Source: Notospermus geniculatus
Taxonomy: Eukaryota > Nemertea > Pilidiophora > Heteronemertea > Lineidae
Assembly (NCBI GenBank): GCA_002633025.1
Contig: NMRB01000114.1
Location: 548,973-612,972, forward strand
Direction of reading: 5' to 3'
Length of the DNA: 64,000 nt
Under the pieces are notes generated by a model. That model saw only the letters and a list, made by a program, of their open reading frames with translations, was not told where the DNA came from and did not search any database. Within the stretch, counting starts at the first letter, position 1. Every line of letters begins with the position of its first letter. Shown piece after piece: positions 21,101-30,585 of the stretch. The translations under genes were made by a program, and so were the position numbers.

Positions 21101-22099
21101 TACGACAACGTTATTTTTCATACTACACAACCAGATTTTATATTGCATTATAGGTACAAAAGTAACGTTGTCGTTAACGTTTACGTTTACCGTTTGATTT
21201 CTAAACCTCCCTATTGCTTGCATGGTTACAGGCTTCAAACCACAGGAATTCACCCATGTAGAAAAGTCCCTAAAAAAATTACAAAAGTGGACTATGCGGA
21301 AACCACTAGGGCCATAATCTGGTAAAAACATTTTTAGGGTTTGGTAATAATGTCTAGCCAACCAAGGTCCTTAGCCAAAATAACCCACGTCGGCTGACCT
21401 GCTGTCTATTCGTGCCCACCAACCGAAAATCTGTCGGAACTTACGGGTTTGGATGGGTTTGGGGCGTGGCAGCGGAGTACGTATTTTTATTGGGTTTCAA
21501 TGTATCTTGATGCTAGGCAGGGCCGTAGGAACGTCCTGGAGGTCGGGGGAGGGGGCAAAGATTCGATAAAATAGCGGACCGTAGNTGGTTTCCGCCACCT
21601 GGTGGCCAAACAGAGTCGAATCGGACCGAAACTTGGTGTCGTGGGTCATCTGACCTAGGGGTATATATGTACCAAGTTTCAGATCAATAGCTCCAGCGGT
21701 TACGAAACGTGCCCTGCTAACGGACAACGACGACGACGACGACGGACGACGGACGCTGCACCATCGTAATAGCTCACCCCAGTGAGCTAAAAAGGCAGAC
21801 AGTTTGCGAAATTAGCGGCCGCCATTTTTCCTTAAAAATTTAGCCGAATTTTCTAACTTTTTCAATCTTTATGCAATTCTACTGGCTTAGTGTATGACCT
21901 TTCTTTTTTGAACGCCTCTGACAGTGCAAAATCCCATTGAAAAAACCCAAGCAATGGCAAAATCGTAAAAAAAGATGGCGGCCGCTAATTTCGCAAACTG
22001 TCTATCCGAAGAATCTTACCTGAAGTTGGTGTAAGTTGACACTTTCTCCCCAGTTCCCTTCACCAGGAGGTCAGGCACAAAATCAACCGATTCAACCAT
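18020..22099 (-). CDS. Unrecognised five-exon gene, about 234 residues
   Basis: Exons 22099-22020, 20884-20690, 20194-20028, 19483-19310 and 18108-18020 join in frame through consensus GT/AG sites with matched phases. The protein starts MVESVDFVPDLL and contains TLIERANHWLRQN (probable amphipathic helix), LRLWYTNSNDG, ATLVVPRLMGFEE, TETVRLFLDTGSKEVDPELT and NCIRLWFREGAP. I see no signal peptide, membrane segment or catalytic motif, so a soluble cytosolic or nuclear protein is likely. The last exon is short of support: it ends cysteine-rich (VYCKHHPCPRFNCH) with a TGA. I do not know the family and assign no function. Exons 1-4 are convincing because both splice signals and codon phases hold together over four introns. 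Confidence 0.8.
18346..18522. mobile_element. pogo/Tigger-like MITE with clean TA target duplication
   Basis: Left end CAGTCGAACCTCTCTATTAA, right end complementary to CAGTGGAACCTCCCTAACGG; TA flanks both sides (18344-18345 and 18523-18524). A partial copy starts at 37725, and TGAGAGGTGTCCTGATTACA-type pieces occur near 25890. Confidence 0.85.
18761..18856. repeat. Penelope-like tail fragment, copy 1
   Basis: About 90 bp, from TCTTTTCTAGAGTTTCAGAT through GACCCCGGTTGGGGTCGAAA to GGAGATTGACTTCTTG, is identical to 47052-47145. Confidence 0.7.
18957..19066 (+). repeat. Minisatellite, TTCAAGCTTGAAGATTGAAG
   Basis: Four units of GGTTCAAGCTTGAAGATTGAAGT-like sequence, each with the palindrome TTCAAGCTTGAA. 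It lies in intron 4 of the unknown gene. Confidence 0.85.
19310..19483 (-). CDS. Unknown gene, exon 4 (residues 148-205)
   Basis: It reads GSLLATETVRLFLDTGSKEV, a run of D/E/K residues, then FDVNCIRLWFREGAPQKVNI. Acceptor tttccag, donor gtaagt. The repeated RLW/RLF pattern (also in exon 3) may mark paired beta strands; this is inference. Confidence 0.88.
19602..19903. mobile_element. Foldback, TTAGTGAGGTTTCGC family, copy 1
   Basis: TTAGTGAGGTTTCGCAAATC at the left and GATTTGCGAAACCTAA-type at the right. Arms include GGAGATGGTTGGTGCCACAA and AGACGCTCCTGCAGCAGG. Copies: 26929-27320, 31900-32291, 55052-55806. It lies between exons 4 and 3 of the unknown gene. Confidence 0.85.
20028..20194 (-). 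CDS. Unknown gene, exon 3 (residues 92-147)
   Basis: It reads RLWYTNSNDGNAQKIGATLV, VPRLMGFEEKTKKPEYETLQ and on to SLGHHSMP. The acceptor is ccccag and the donor is gtgggt. The charged, helix-prone middle (EEKTKKPEYETLQDTI) looks like a surface segment. Confidence 0.88.
20278..20600 (+). repeat. 145-bp tandem repeat, two units and a part, with YY1-like inverted pairs
   Basis: ATGGCCACCATAGCCGCCAT recurs at 20282, 20427 and 20572, exactly 145 bp apart. Each unit holds AAGATGGCCACCATAGCCGC-CATCTT, two inverted AAGATGG motifs like YY1 sites. It lies between exons 3 and 2 of the unknown gene. Confidence 0.9.
20690..20884 (-). CDS. Unknown gene, exon 2 (residues 27-91)
   Basis: Acceptor cgtttcag, donor CAG/gtaagt. 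It encodes TLIERANHWLRQNTTADVIH, then a Trp/Gly/His-rich stretch (NPWGGQSHNAHFDSNWTGM) and SPELKAL. It has 195 bp, entering with one base and leaving with two. Confidence 0.88.
21594..21792 (+). repeat. Dispersed repeat, family G, full copy
   Basis: Closely matches 1291-1484 across its length, with a (GAC)n expansion near 21725-21750. It lies in intron 1 of the unknown gene, next to the foldback at 21797. Confidence 0.75.
21797..22003. mobile_element. Foldback MITE directly after exon 1 of unknown gene
   Basis: AGACAGTTTGCGAAATTAGC at the left and its complement at the right (GCTAATTTCGCAAACTGTCT), arms about 34 bp including GCGGCCGCCAT and AAGATGGCGGCCGC, again a YY1-like motif. The right end is 17 bp from the exon and at the start of the large duplication. 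Confidence 0.85.
22020..22099 (-). CDS. Unknown gene, exon 1 (residues 1-26), proximal copy
   Basis: The ATG is at 22097-22099. It reads MVESVDFVPDLLVKGTGEKV and STYTNF and ends at the consensus donor CAG/gtaaga. A foldback MITE (21797-22003) sits 16 bp downstream of this exon. An almost identical exon lies 5.84 kb upstream at 27864-27943. Confidence 0.85.
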
Positions 22100-22570
22100 T
22101 TTGACTATCAAAATGTCGTCTGCGACTTTCTCTTTTATCCTTCGCAACGTTCGCCTTCAGTTGCAGTCCAAAATATCAGCCACGCCCCAGTCCTTCTACA
22201 ACCGACAGTTCAACAACTCCGTGCGTACTCACACCAACCAAGCCACCGAACTGACTCGCCCGGCAAGACAGTAAAACGACTCGCCCAGGAAGGAATTCGA
22301 CTTCTGTGAAATAATTCCCCTTATGATGTAACACACATTGTTTTTTAATCTACCCGGAAGTGTATTGGGCCTAGGACTCATTCACGACTTGACGGGTCTT
22401 GTTTCGGTGTGTCCTTCACGGCCAATGCGCACCCAAGGTCTATTGAATGACTGAAATGGATTAACAATCAGTCAAGGATCACTCGGCATGAAATAACCCG
22501 TAAAATTTCCGGGAGCAACGTCATCCTTGTCCATACGGAGTGATCGTGCGTAGACGTTTTTTTCTCATAA

Positions 22571-22706
22571 AGCCTAGCGCACATTTGCGGCAAAACTCAA
22601 TGCGATAGGGGTGTTTTCAAAGTCGACTGACCCAACGCTGTCGACTCGTCATTCAGCCGGGTCAGTCGATTTTAACAGACACCCCTAACGCATTTGGCAC
22701 AGAGAT
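22571..22706. mobile_element. Harbinger-like MITE (AGCCTAGCGCAC), aged, copy A
   Basis: GCCTAGCGCACATTTGCGGC, AAACTCAATGCGATAGGGGT, a GTCGACTGACCC...GGGTCAGTCGA stem, then ACACCCCTAACGCAT. It is the same family as the well-kept 60128-60279 element. Its copy B counterpart (28416-28953) is split by another MITE. Confidence 0.75.
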
Positions 22707-22721
22707 GTAAAATTATCAAGT

Positions 22722-22757
22722 TTGACCTTGACCTTGACCTCTGATCATCAAGGTCAT
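22722..22757. promoter_or_regulatory. Cluster of nuclear-receptor half-sites (copy A)
   Basis: TGACCTTGACCTTGACCT followed by TCAAGGTCA, i.e. three TCAAGGTCA-type sites on the minus strand and one on the plus. The same cluster is at 28977-29011 in copy B. It is 620 bp upstream of exon 1 of the unknown gene. Binding is not shown. Confidence 0.5.
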
Positions 22758-23054
22758 TGCAGACAAATGGAATGAAAAAAGAGAATATCAATTTCATTGT
22801 TTATTATGAAAATTCTTTGAGCTGATTTTTCTCCTCACCAACTGAATATTTCAAATTTACTCATTTTATCACTGTGATAAATGCATAACCCATACAACAT
22901 ACATACAAATAGCAGTCATACAAATATAAAAAGTTCTCTGTCTTTTTGGTAATAGACCCTTTCATAAGCTGCAGAATCGGAATACATTTAAAGGAACGGC
23001 TGAAAATATCCTGATGATACTCTAATGTCACTTTTATACTACATCATTTGTTGT

Positions 23055-23213
23055 CGCCCATACACGTTCAATATTATTGCACAATATGAGGACCAAAATG
23101 GGCAATATTATTGCCAATTGTTCTTTCACCCATCATGCCAGAAGCACATCATAATGCCCCCATTTTGGGCCACATACTGTGCAATAATATTCATCGTGTA
23201 TGGCCTGCTTTAG
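23055..23213. mobile_element. GCAATATTATTGC MITE, A1
   Basis: About 155 bp: CCCATACACGTTCAATATTA at one end and TATTCATCGTGTATGGCC at the other, inverted, with CAAAATGGGCAATATTATTG and ATGCCAGAAGCACAT inside. This family makes up most of the duplicated block. Confidence 0.85.
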
Positions 23214-23225
23214 AGACCTATACAC

Positions 23226-23377
23226 TAAAGCGGGCCATACACAATCAATATTATTGCACAATATGGGGCCCAAAATAGGGCCATGTGCTTCTGGCATGAT
23301 GATACGAGGTGAAAGAAACATTGGCAATAATATTGCCCATTTTGGTCCTCACATTGTGCAATAATATTGAACGTGGC
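23226..23377. mobile_element. GCAATATTATTGC MITE, A2 (right end lost)
   Basis: Opposite orientation to A1: AAAGCGGGCCATACACAATC, then CATGTGCTTCTGGCATGATG and GGCAATAATATTGCCCATTT. The copy B partner (29472-29634) keeps the end GAACGTGTATGGGCGGCTT, which here stops at GAACGTGG. Confidence 0.8.
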
Positions 23378-23989
23378 ATCAGAGTACCGTAAAACCCATT
23401 TTAATTCCTCAATAATTGCAAACCGCCATTATTTTTTGTCATAGCCTAGTCTTCTGCAGGATTGAGAAAGAACAAGAATGTTCAAACAACAATTGGAACC
23501 CTGCTTGAGGTGGTGTCAATAAAAGGGAATGAATCCCACAATGTTGTAAAACCCTTGGGATATTTAACGGACTGTCTTGTATGGAGGTCAGCTGAGTCAA
23601 AGTACAAACACCTGCAGCTCATGAAAAAACCCATCCTCACAATATCTTCAGCATCCAACCTTGTCCCCAATGAATTAGTACCAGATATGCCGAGGGACAA
23701 GGTTTGATGTTCTCAACGTAACAATGTTTTGAATGTTTGATGAACCTCGTTTCCATTGGTATCCAGGTGATACCTGGGACCAAGGTTGCATGAATGAATG
23801 AGACAAAATATACAGATACTGATAATGAAAAGTTGTGTGCATTCACACACATTGGCATCCAACCCGCCCCCCCCCCACAGGGAGTCTTATCCATGGGTTA
23901 AAAAAACAACTAGATGTAACGCAATCGGGGCGATTGCAAGTATGCCCCCGCTCTGGTGCATCACGCTGAATATCGGGTCACCTGTTCTT

Positions 23990-24660
23990 GAGTCACGGTC
24001 CGGAACGGTAAAACAAAGATGGCTTCCTGGCGGCCATATTGAATATCGGGTCGCAACCAAAATCGATAGGGAACCTCCCCCGATGGACCCCATTACACCA
24101 TGCAAATATGAGATCAATTGGGCATTCCGTTCTTGAGTTATGGTCCGGAATGCTAAAACCAAGACGTCTTCCTGGCGGCCATATTGAATATCGGGTTGCA
24201 ACCAAAATCGATAGGGGACCTCCCCTGATCCACCCCANNNNNNNNNNNNNNNNNNNNNNNNNNNNNNNNNNNNNNNNNNNNNNNNNNNNNNNNNNNNNNN
24301 NNNNNNNNNNNNNNNNNNNNCCATGCAAATATGACATAAATCGGGCATTCCGTTCTTGAGTTATGGTCCGGAATGCTAAAACCAAGATGTCTTCGTGGCG
24401 GCCATATTGAATATTGGGTCGCAACCAAAATCGATAGGGAACCTCCCCCGATCCACCCCATTACATCACACAAATATGAGATAAATCGGGCAATCCGTTC
24501 TTGAGTTATGGTCCGGAATGCAAAATCCAAGATATCCTCCTGGCGGCCATATTGAATATCGGATCGCAACCAAAATCGATAGGGCACCTCCTCTGATCCA
24601 CCCGGTTACACCACAGAAATATGAGATCAATCCGACAACCCGTTCTTGAGTTATAGTCCG
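23990..24660 (+). repeat. About 146-bp tandem repeat, five or more units, with assembly gap
   Basis: CGTTCTTGAGTTATGGTCCGG recurs every 143-148 bp (near 23985, 24128, 24351, 24498 and 24640). Each unit also has TGGCGGCCATATTGAATATC and ACCAAAATCGATAGGG. It is followed by a GCGGCG microsatellite (24669-24713). Present only in copy A. Confidence 0.88.
24238..24320. other. Assembly gap, 83 n
   Basis: It lies inside the 146-bp tandem repeat; flanks fit roughly one unit across it, so the gap looks repeat-caused. Confidence 0.97.
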
Positions 24661-25144
24661 GAATAGGATGCGGCGGCGGCGGCGGCGGACGCGGCGGCGG
24701 CGGCGGACGACGGAAACCAACTGAGAACATAATGCCCCCATCTCAACTTCGTTGAGCGGGGGCATAATTATTGAAATTATTTGCACAGACGTTAACCAGA
24801 CACTACAAATAAGGCCAAAACAACCTAATTATGCGTCTTAAATAGCCATGCCTCAGAGGCACCTGGATGGCAATTAAAGGGGACCATGATTTGTTGTGGA
24901 TGAGTGCCACCCAAGGGTATGCCACTCAGTGGATGACCCTTCAAAAAGGGACGTGTGCTGGCCCCCTGAAAGGGGTGTCATTTTCTGTAACATGCTGTAC
25001 ATAAATCAAAGTGCAGAAACTTCACAACTAATATTCTTGAATGATTGTCGCTAAAACTATGAAGAATTCCTAACAAAAGTATAAATTATGCACCCGTCTG
25101 CTCCAAAAAAAGGTGTCCATGAAAGGTAAGCTGAAAAGCGACAC

Positions 25145-25301
25145 ATAAGCGGTCTATCCATGTGCAATATCATTGCACAATATGAGGATCAAAATGGGCA
25201 ATATTATTGCCAATCTTTCTTCCATCCATTATGCCAGAAGCACATGACACCCATTTGGGGCACCATACTGTGCAATAATATTGTCCATGGATGGACCGCT
25301 A
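25145..25301. mobile_element. GCAATATTATTGC MITE, A3
   Basis: TAAGCGGTCTATCCATGTGC to TGTCCATGGATGGACCGCT. It directly abuts A4. Confidence 0.85.
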
Positions 25302-25445
25302 TACACGTGCAAAATTATTGCACAATATGGGGCCCAAAATAAGGTCATGTGCTTCTGGCATGATGGGTAGAAGAAAGATTTGGCAATGATATTGCCCATT
25401 TTGATCCTCATTTTGTGCAATAATATTGCACGTGTATGTGCCGCT
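25298..25445. mobile_element. GCAATATTATTGC MITE, A4
   Basis: TATACACGTGCAAAATTATT to GCACGTGTATGTGCCGCT, opposite orientation to A3, sharing the GCT/ATA junction with it. Confidence 0.85.
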
Positions 25446-25689
25446 GAAAACTTTGTAAATAACAGAATTAAACCTTTCAGTACTGGCCGACCCCTCCCCT
25501 CCCCCAGACTACCACATGTTCATCACTTGTTCCAACATTTGTACACCCGACAGCCAATAACTCTTGAAAGGTTGATTGAATCTGATGTCGCGGTGGAATC
25601 ATGTCCAGGCCAGAAAAGTCTGCACATGACTGGGAAAGTGGGAATTATGCCTGTGAGCTAAACCGTATCACCACAATGTTACAAACCTT

Positions 25690-25817
25690 CAAGCGGCCCA
25701 TACACGTGCAATATTATTACACGTGCAATATTATTGCAAAATATGGGGCCCAAATACTTAGAAGGGTCATGTGCTTCTGGCATGCTGTGTAGAAGAAAGA
25801 TTGGCAACTATGAGCTG
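25690..25817. mobile_element. GCAATATTATTGC MITE, A5 (internally deleted)
   Basis: AAGCGGCCCATACACGTGCA with an 18-bp internal doubling of CACGTGCAATATTATT. About 50 bp present in copy B (31245-31300) are missing. Confidence 0.8.
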
Positions 25818-26195
25818 CTTTAGAGTTAAGTAAGCTACTAGAATACGGCCCTAGGTCTATGAAGGCCACATTTGGGGTGGGAGAAGCTGTCCTTGACTGA
25901 GAGGTGTCCTGATTACAGAGGTCATGAAAGAACCGGTTTGGGGCTCAAATTTGGTGTGCTCAGTAGAAAGATATCGGGTCGTATTCTATAGGGTGGGCCA
26001 GAGAAAGTGTCCCTCGAACAATAGCATTTCTATTGTTTCCCTGTTGTTCGAGTGACACTTTCTTTGGCCCACCCTGTAGAAGCTTCCTTAACTCTGAGGT
26101 TTACCTTTATTAGCTACTGCTTGCATGGCAGAATACAAAAGAGGAAGCTTCTAGAATACGGGCCATAGGGCTGTATTCTAGAAGCTTCCTATGCC

Positions 26196-26348
26196 TAAAG
26201 TGACCTATCCACGTGCAATATTATTGCACAATATGAGGATGAAAATGGGCAACATTATTGCCAATCTTCCATCCATTATGCCAGAAGCACATGACACCCA
26301 TTTTGGGCCCCATATTGTGCAATAATATTGTACGTGGATAGACCGCTA
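26196..26348. mobile_element. GCAATATTATTGC MITE, A6
   Basis: TAAAGTGACCTATCCACGTG to TTGTACGTGGATAGACCGCT. Marker differences from A7: GATGAAAATGGGCAACATTA. Confidence 0.85.
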
Positions 26349-26411
26349 TAGGTCTACCTTTAGCTACGGTTTTCAGGGTAGAACACAAAAGCTTAAAGTG
26401 GACCTTCAGAG

Positions 26412-26572
26412 TTAAGCGGCCTATCCAGTTGCAATATTATTGCACAATATGAGGATCAAAATGGGCAATATTATTGCCAATCTTTCTTCCGTCCATTATG
26501 CCAGAAGCACATGACACCCATTTTGGGCCCCATAGTGTGCAATATTTATTGTACGTGGATGGACTGCTTTAG
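26412..26572. mobile_element. GCAATATTATTGC MITE, A7
   Basis: TTAAGCGGCCTATCCAGTTG to AATATTTATTGTACGTGGAT-GGACTGCTTTA. Marker differences from A6: GATCAAAATGGGCAATATTA and AATATTTATTG. Confidence 0.85.
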
Positions 26573-26928
26573 AGTTAAGGAGGCTTCTAGAATACGGGCC
26601 ACTGTCCCAGTATATGTGTTTGCGAAGAGTGGTGGCAGCCCATAGAGGAAGACCACGTCATTTGATGTAAAATAGCTGTAGGTCTACAATCATATCGAGC
26701 ATCATGCAATTGCCAGCACCAACAAAATATCACAATGATACTTACTAACTCCATGACAAAACAATACAAGTACACTGAAAAATATATTAAAGGGGAGTTG
26801 TCCCACAAAAATTCCACATGGTATATGGTTGTTGAAATCTCCCTGGTATGCAAGCCATTTAAAATTTTTGTCTTCAATACAGGTACAGTGTTTGCAAATG
26901 GCTCACGGTATGGTATGACTTATTGACA

Positions 26929-27320
26929 TTTAGTGAGATTTTACAAATCTGACGAAATACGAAATTGGACTTCATTTCCATGACGTAATGTATTTCAGGA
27001 GATGGTTGGTACCACAAACATCGCCTGCTGCAAGAGCACTTTTTGGCATGTGACGTTAGACCGATAGAGTTACGGTGTGTATTAAGCTTTGAAATTTATC
27101 TTTTGTTTCCATTTCGTAGATGCGAAATGGAAATTTAAAAATTCAGGATGCATCATAACTCTCTCGGTCTTACATAATATGCTAAAAGACGCACTGGCAG
27201 CAGGGACATTTGTGGTACGAACCATCTCCAGAAATACATTTATAGGTCCTGGAAATGAAGTTGAATTTCATATTTCGTACTTCGTGTTTCGTCAGATTTC
27301 AAGTTGCGAAACCTCACTAA
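26929..27320. mobile_element. Foldback, TTAGTGAGGTTTCGC family, copy in duplication A
   Basis: TTTAGTGAGATTTTACAAAT to GTTGCGAAACCTCACTAA, with long arms (about 150 bp) folding at TTTCGTAGATGCGAAATGGAAA near 27113. Confidence 0.85.
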
Positions 27321-27407
27321 TATTGTGCAGTTTCAGGCACCATCAGATACCGACAGTCACCCAAACCAATATGGCGTCAATTTCCTGCAGCTAATTTCAC
27401 TCCTGTA

Positions 27408-27500
27408 ATACATGTCACAGGAGGTAGCAATGATGTAGGCCTATTCCGGTACTACATATCACAGGAGGTAGCAATGATGTAGGCCTATTCCGGTAATACA
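27408..27500 (+). repeat. 47-bp direct repeat, two units
   Basis: CACAGGAGGTAGCAATGATG-TAGGCCTATTCCGGTA(A/C)TACAT is doubled. The same pair is at 32383-32470 in copy B. Confidence 0.85.
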
Positions 27501-27863
27501 AGGATGCTGGTACAAAGAAATGAATGACGCATTTTTCATTTTTCCCTCCCAATTTTCCATTAAAATGAAGAAAATGAACGCCGATGTGAACGGTTAATGG
27601 AGAATGCAGTGTTCATTCATTAGGTTACGCCAAATCACAAACGATGAGTGCAAAATGTGCTCCTATGTAGCAGTGGCCATAAATGATACAGTGGCATAGC
27701 TAGCAGAGGGCAGGGGGCAAATGCCCCTGCAAATTATTCCTCTAAAAGGTCATTTCCCACCCCCCCCCCCCCCGTTCCTACGGCCATGCTAGGCCTGTTT
27801 TGTAGAACAAATGTCATGAAAAAGGCAGGATTATTGCCGAGAGAAGAATCCGAAGAATCTTAC

Positions 27864-27943
27864 CTGAAGTTGGTGTAAGTTGACACTTTCTCCCCGGTTC
27901 CCTTCACCAGGAGGTCAGGCACAAAATCAACCGATTCAACCAT
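27864..27943 (-). CDS. Unknown gene, duplicate exon 1 (distal copy)
   Basis: This is an 80-bp copy of the exon at 22020-22099 with the same 26 residues and an intact donor (gtaaga). It lies inside copy B of the large tandem duplication. If the assembly is right it is an alternative first exon with its own upstream region; if not, it is an unmerged second haplotype. Confidence 0.7.
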
Positions 27944-28448
27944 TTTGACTATCAAAATGTCGTCTGCGACTTTCTCTTTTATCGTTCGCAACGTTCGCCT
28001 TCAGTTGCAGTCCAAAATATCAGCCACGCCCCAGTCCTTCTACAACTGAGAGTTCAACAACTCCGTGCGTACTCACACCAACCAAGCCACCAAACTGACT
28101 CGCCCGGCAAGACAGTAAAACGACTCGCCCAGGAAGGAATTCGACTTCTGTGAAATAATTCCCCTTATGATGTAACACACATTGTTTTTTTACACCCGGA
28201 AGTGTATTGGGCCTTGGACTCATTCACGACTTGACGGGTCTTGTTTCGGTGTGTCCTTCACGGCCAATGCGCACCCAAGGTCTATTGAATGACTGAAATG
28301 GATTAACAATCAGTCAAGGATCACTCGGCATGAAATAACCCGTAATTTCCGGGAGCAACGTCATCCTTGTCCATACGGACTGATCGTGCGTGGACGTTTT
28401 TTTCTCATAAAGCCTAGCGCACATTTTGCGGCAAAACTCAATGCGTTA

Positions 28449-28859
28449 AGCTAAGCGCACATGTCCGACAAAAAGCCTTCCGAAATGTATACGTTTACCG
28501 GATCCGTTCACCGGATGTACTTTAACGCAGGGCAACACCGCACACATGTATGCGTTAAAATTCGGAGCACCGACGGATGTCAGTTTGTCTTTCACTGGGA
28601 AAATCGAAGGGTTATCCCAAAATTACGTCATTATAAAGGAATTCCTTCCGAATACCGGATGGCAACAGTTATTTTTGACGGATGAATGGAACATGTTCCA
28701 TTCGTCCGATATCGCATACGTTACTCAATTCGTTCCGGATGATAATAACGGCCATGTGCGGTGGCAAGTGTCAATCAGTGTGTCCCATTTCAATCCGATA
28801 ACGGATCCGGTAAACGTATACATATCGGAAGGCTTTTTGTCGGACATGTGCGCTTAGCT
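28449..28859. mobile_element. 411-bp MITE with long inverted ends and TTA target duplication
   Basis: The ends AGCTAAGCGCACATGTCCGA and complement continue for about 65 bp each side (through AAAAAGCCTTCCGA and ACGTATAC). TTA flanks both sides (28446-28448, 28860-28862), the 3-bp T(A/T)A duplication of PIF/Harbinger. It is absent from the matching site in copy A (near 22604). No transposase frame. Confidence 0.88.
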
Positions 28860-28976
28860 TTAGGGGTGTTTTTAAAGTCGACTGACCCAACGCTGTCGAC
28901 TCGTCATTCAGCCGGGTCAGTCGATTTTAACAGACACCCCTAACGCATCAGGCAGAGATGTAAAATTATCAAGTTT

Positions 28977-29011
28977 GACCTTGACCTTGACCTCTGATCA
29001 TCAAGGTCATT
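28977..29011. promoter_or_regulatory. Cluster of nuclear-receptor half-sites (copy B)
   Basis: Same sequence as 22722-22757, about 1.03 kb upstream of the duplicate exon 1 because of the 411-bp MITE between them. Confidence 0.5.
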
Positions 29012-29307
29012 GCAGACAACGGAATGAAAAGAGAGAATATCAATTTCATTGTTTATTATGGAAAATTCTTTGAGCTGATTTTTCTCCTCACCAACTGAAT
29101 ATTTCAAATTTACTCATTTTATCACTGTGATAAATGCATAACCCATACAACATACATACAAATAGCAGTCATACAAATATAAAAAGTTCTCTGTCTTTTT
29201 GGTAATAGACCCTTTCATAAGCTGCAGAATCGGAATACATTTAAAGGAACGGCTGAAAATATCCTGATGATACTCTAATGTCACTTTTATACTACATCAT
29301 GTGTTGT

Positions 29308-29634
29308 TGCCCATACACGTTCAATATTATTGCACAATATGAGGACCAAAATGGGCAATATTATTGCCAATTGTTCTTTCACCCATCATGCCAGAAGCAC
29401 ATGCCCCCATTTTGGGCCACATACTGTGCAATAATATTCATCGTGTATGGCCCGCTTTAGAGACCTATACACTAAAGCGGGCCATACACGATCAATATTA
29501 TTGCACAATATGGGGCCCAAAATAGGGCCATGTGCTTCTGGCATGATGATATGAGGTGAAAGAAACATTGGCAATAATATTGCCCATTTTGGTCCTCACA
29601 TTGTGCAATAATATTGAACGTGTATGGGCGGCTT
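29308..29634. mobile_element. GCAATATTATTGC MITEs, B1 and B2
   Basis: Two copies, 29308-29461 and 29472-29634, in opposite orientation, the duplication partners of A1 and A2. B2 has both ends. Confidence 0.85.
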
Positions 29635-30585
29635 AACACTGCCTTTCTTCATCACAGTACCGTAAAACCCATTTTTGCTGTTTTAATTCTTCAATAATAG
29701 CGCACCACTATTATTTTTTTGTTATATTATTTTTTTGCCTGCAGGACTGAAACAGAACAAGAATGTTCAAACAACAATTGGAACCCTGCTTGAGGTGGTG
29801 TCAATAAAAGGGAATGAATCCCAGCAATGTTGTAAAACCCTTGGGATATTTAACGGACTGTCTTGTATGGAGGTCAGCTGAGTCAAAGTAAAAACACCTG
29901 CAGCTCATGAAAAAACCCATCCTCACAATATCTTCAGCATCCAACCTTGTCCCCAATGAATTAGTACCAGATATGCCGAGGGACAAGGTTTGATGTTCTC
30001 AACATATAACAGTATTTTAGATGTTTGATGAACCTCGCTTCCATTGGTATCCAGGTGATACCTGGGACCAAGGTTGCATGAATGAATCAGACAAAATATA
30101 CAGATACTGATAATGAAAAGTTGTGTGCATTCACACACATTGGCATCCATCCCGCCCCCCCCCCCCCCNCCCAGGGATGTCTTATCCATGGGTTAAAAAA
30201 ACAGTTATTGAAATTACTTGCACAGACGTTAACCAGACACTACAAATAAGGCCAAACAACCTAATTATGCATCTTAAATAGCCATGCCTAAGAGGCACCT
30301 GGATGGCTATTAAAGGGGACCATGATTTGTTGTGGATGAGTGCCACCCAAGGGTATGCCACTCAGTGGATGACGATGACCCTTCAAAAAGGGACGTTCGC
30401 TGGCCCCCTCAAAGGGGCATAATTTTCTGTAACATGCTGTACATAAATCAAAGTGCTGAAACTTCACAACTGACTCTTGAATGATTGTCGCTAAACTATG
30501 AAGAATTCCTAACAAAAGTACAAATTATGCACCCGTCTGCTCCAAAAAAAGTCGTCCATGAAAGGTAAGCTGAAAAGTGACACAT

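Larger units (their letters stand above)
22006..27760. repeat. Large tandem duplication, copy A (about 5.75 kb)
   Basis: It starts CGAAGAATCTTACCTGAAGT (22007) and ends AAAAGGTCATTTCCC (27760). Nearly identical blocks in the same order and orientation make up copy B at 27850-32727. It carries exon 1 of the unknown gene and everything upstream. It differs from B by several whole-element events, described in the findings. Confidence 0.9.

Noticed and set aside
23887-24786. Several 100-150-codon frames on both strands
   Set aside because: They arise from the 146-bp tandem repeat and run through the n gap; the same motif repeats in each unit with no start or splice logic.
26587-27394. Frames of 96-101 codons repeated at 31513-32365
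   Set aside because: They are in the foldback family and its flank, doubled by the tandem duplication; no domain is recognisable.
28461-28943. Plus-strand frames of 60-103 codons in copy B
   Set aside because: They lie inside the 411-bp MITE and its flanks; they are absent from copy A and show no protein similarity.
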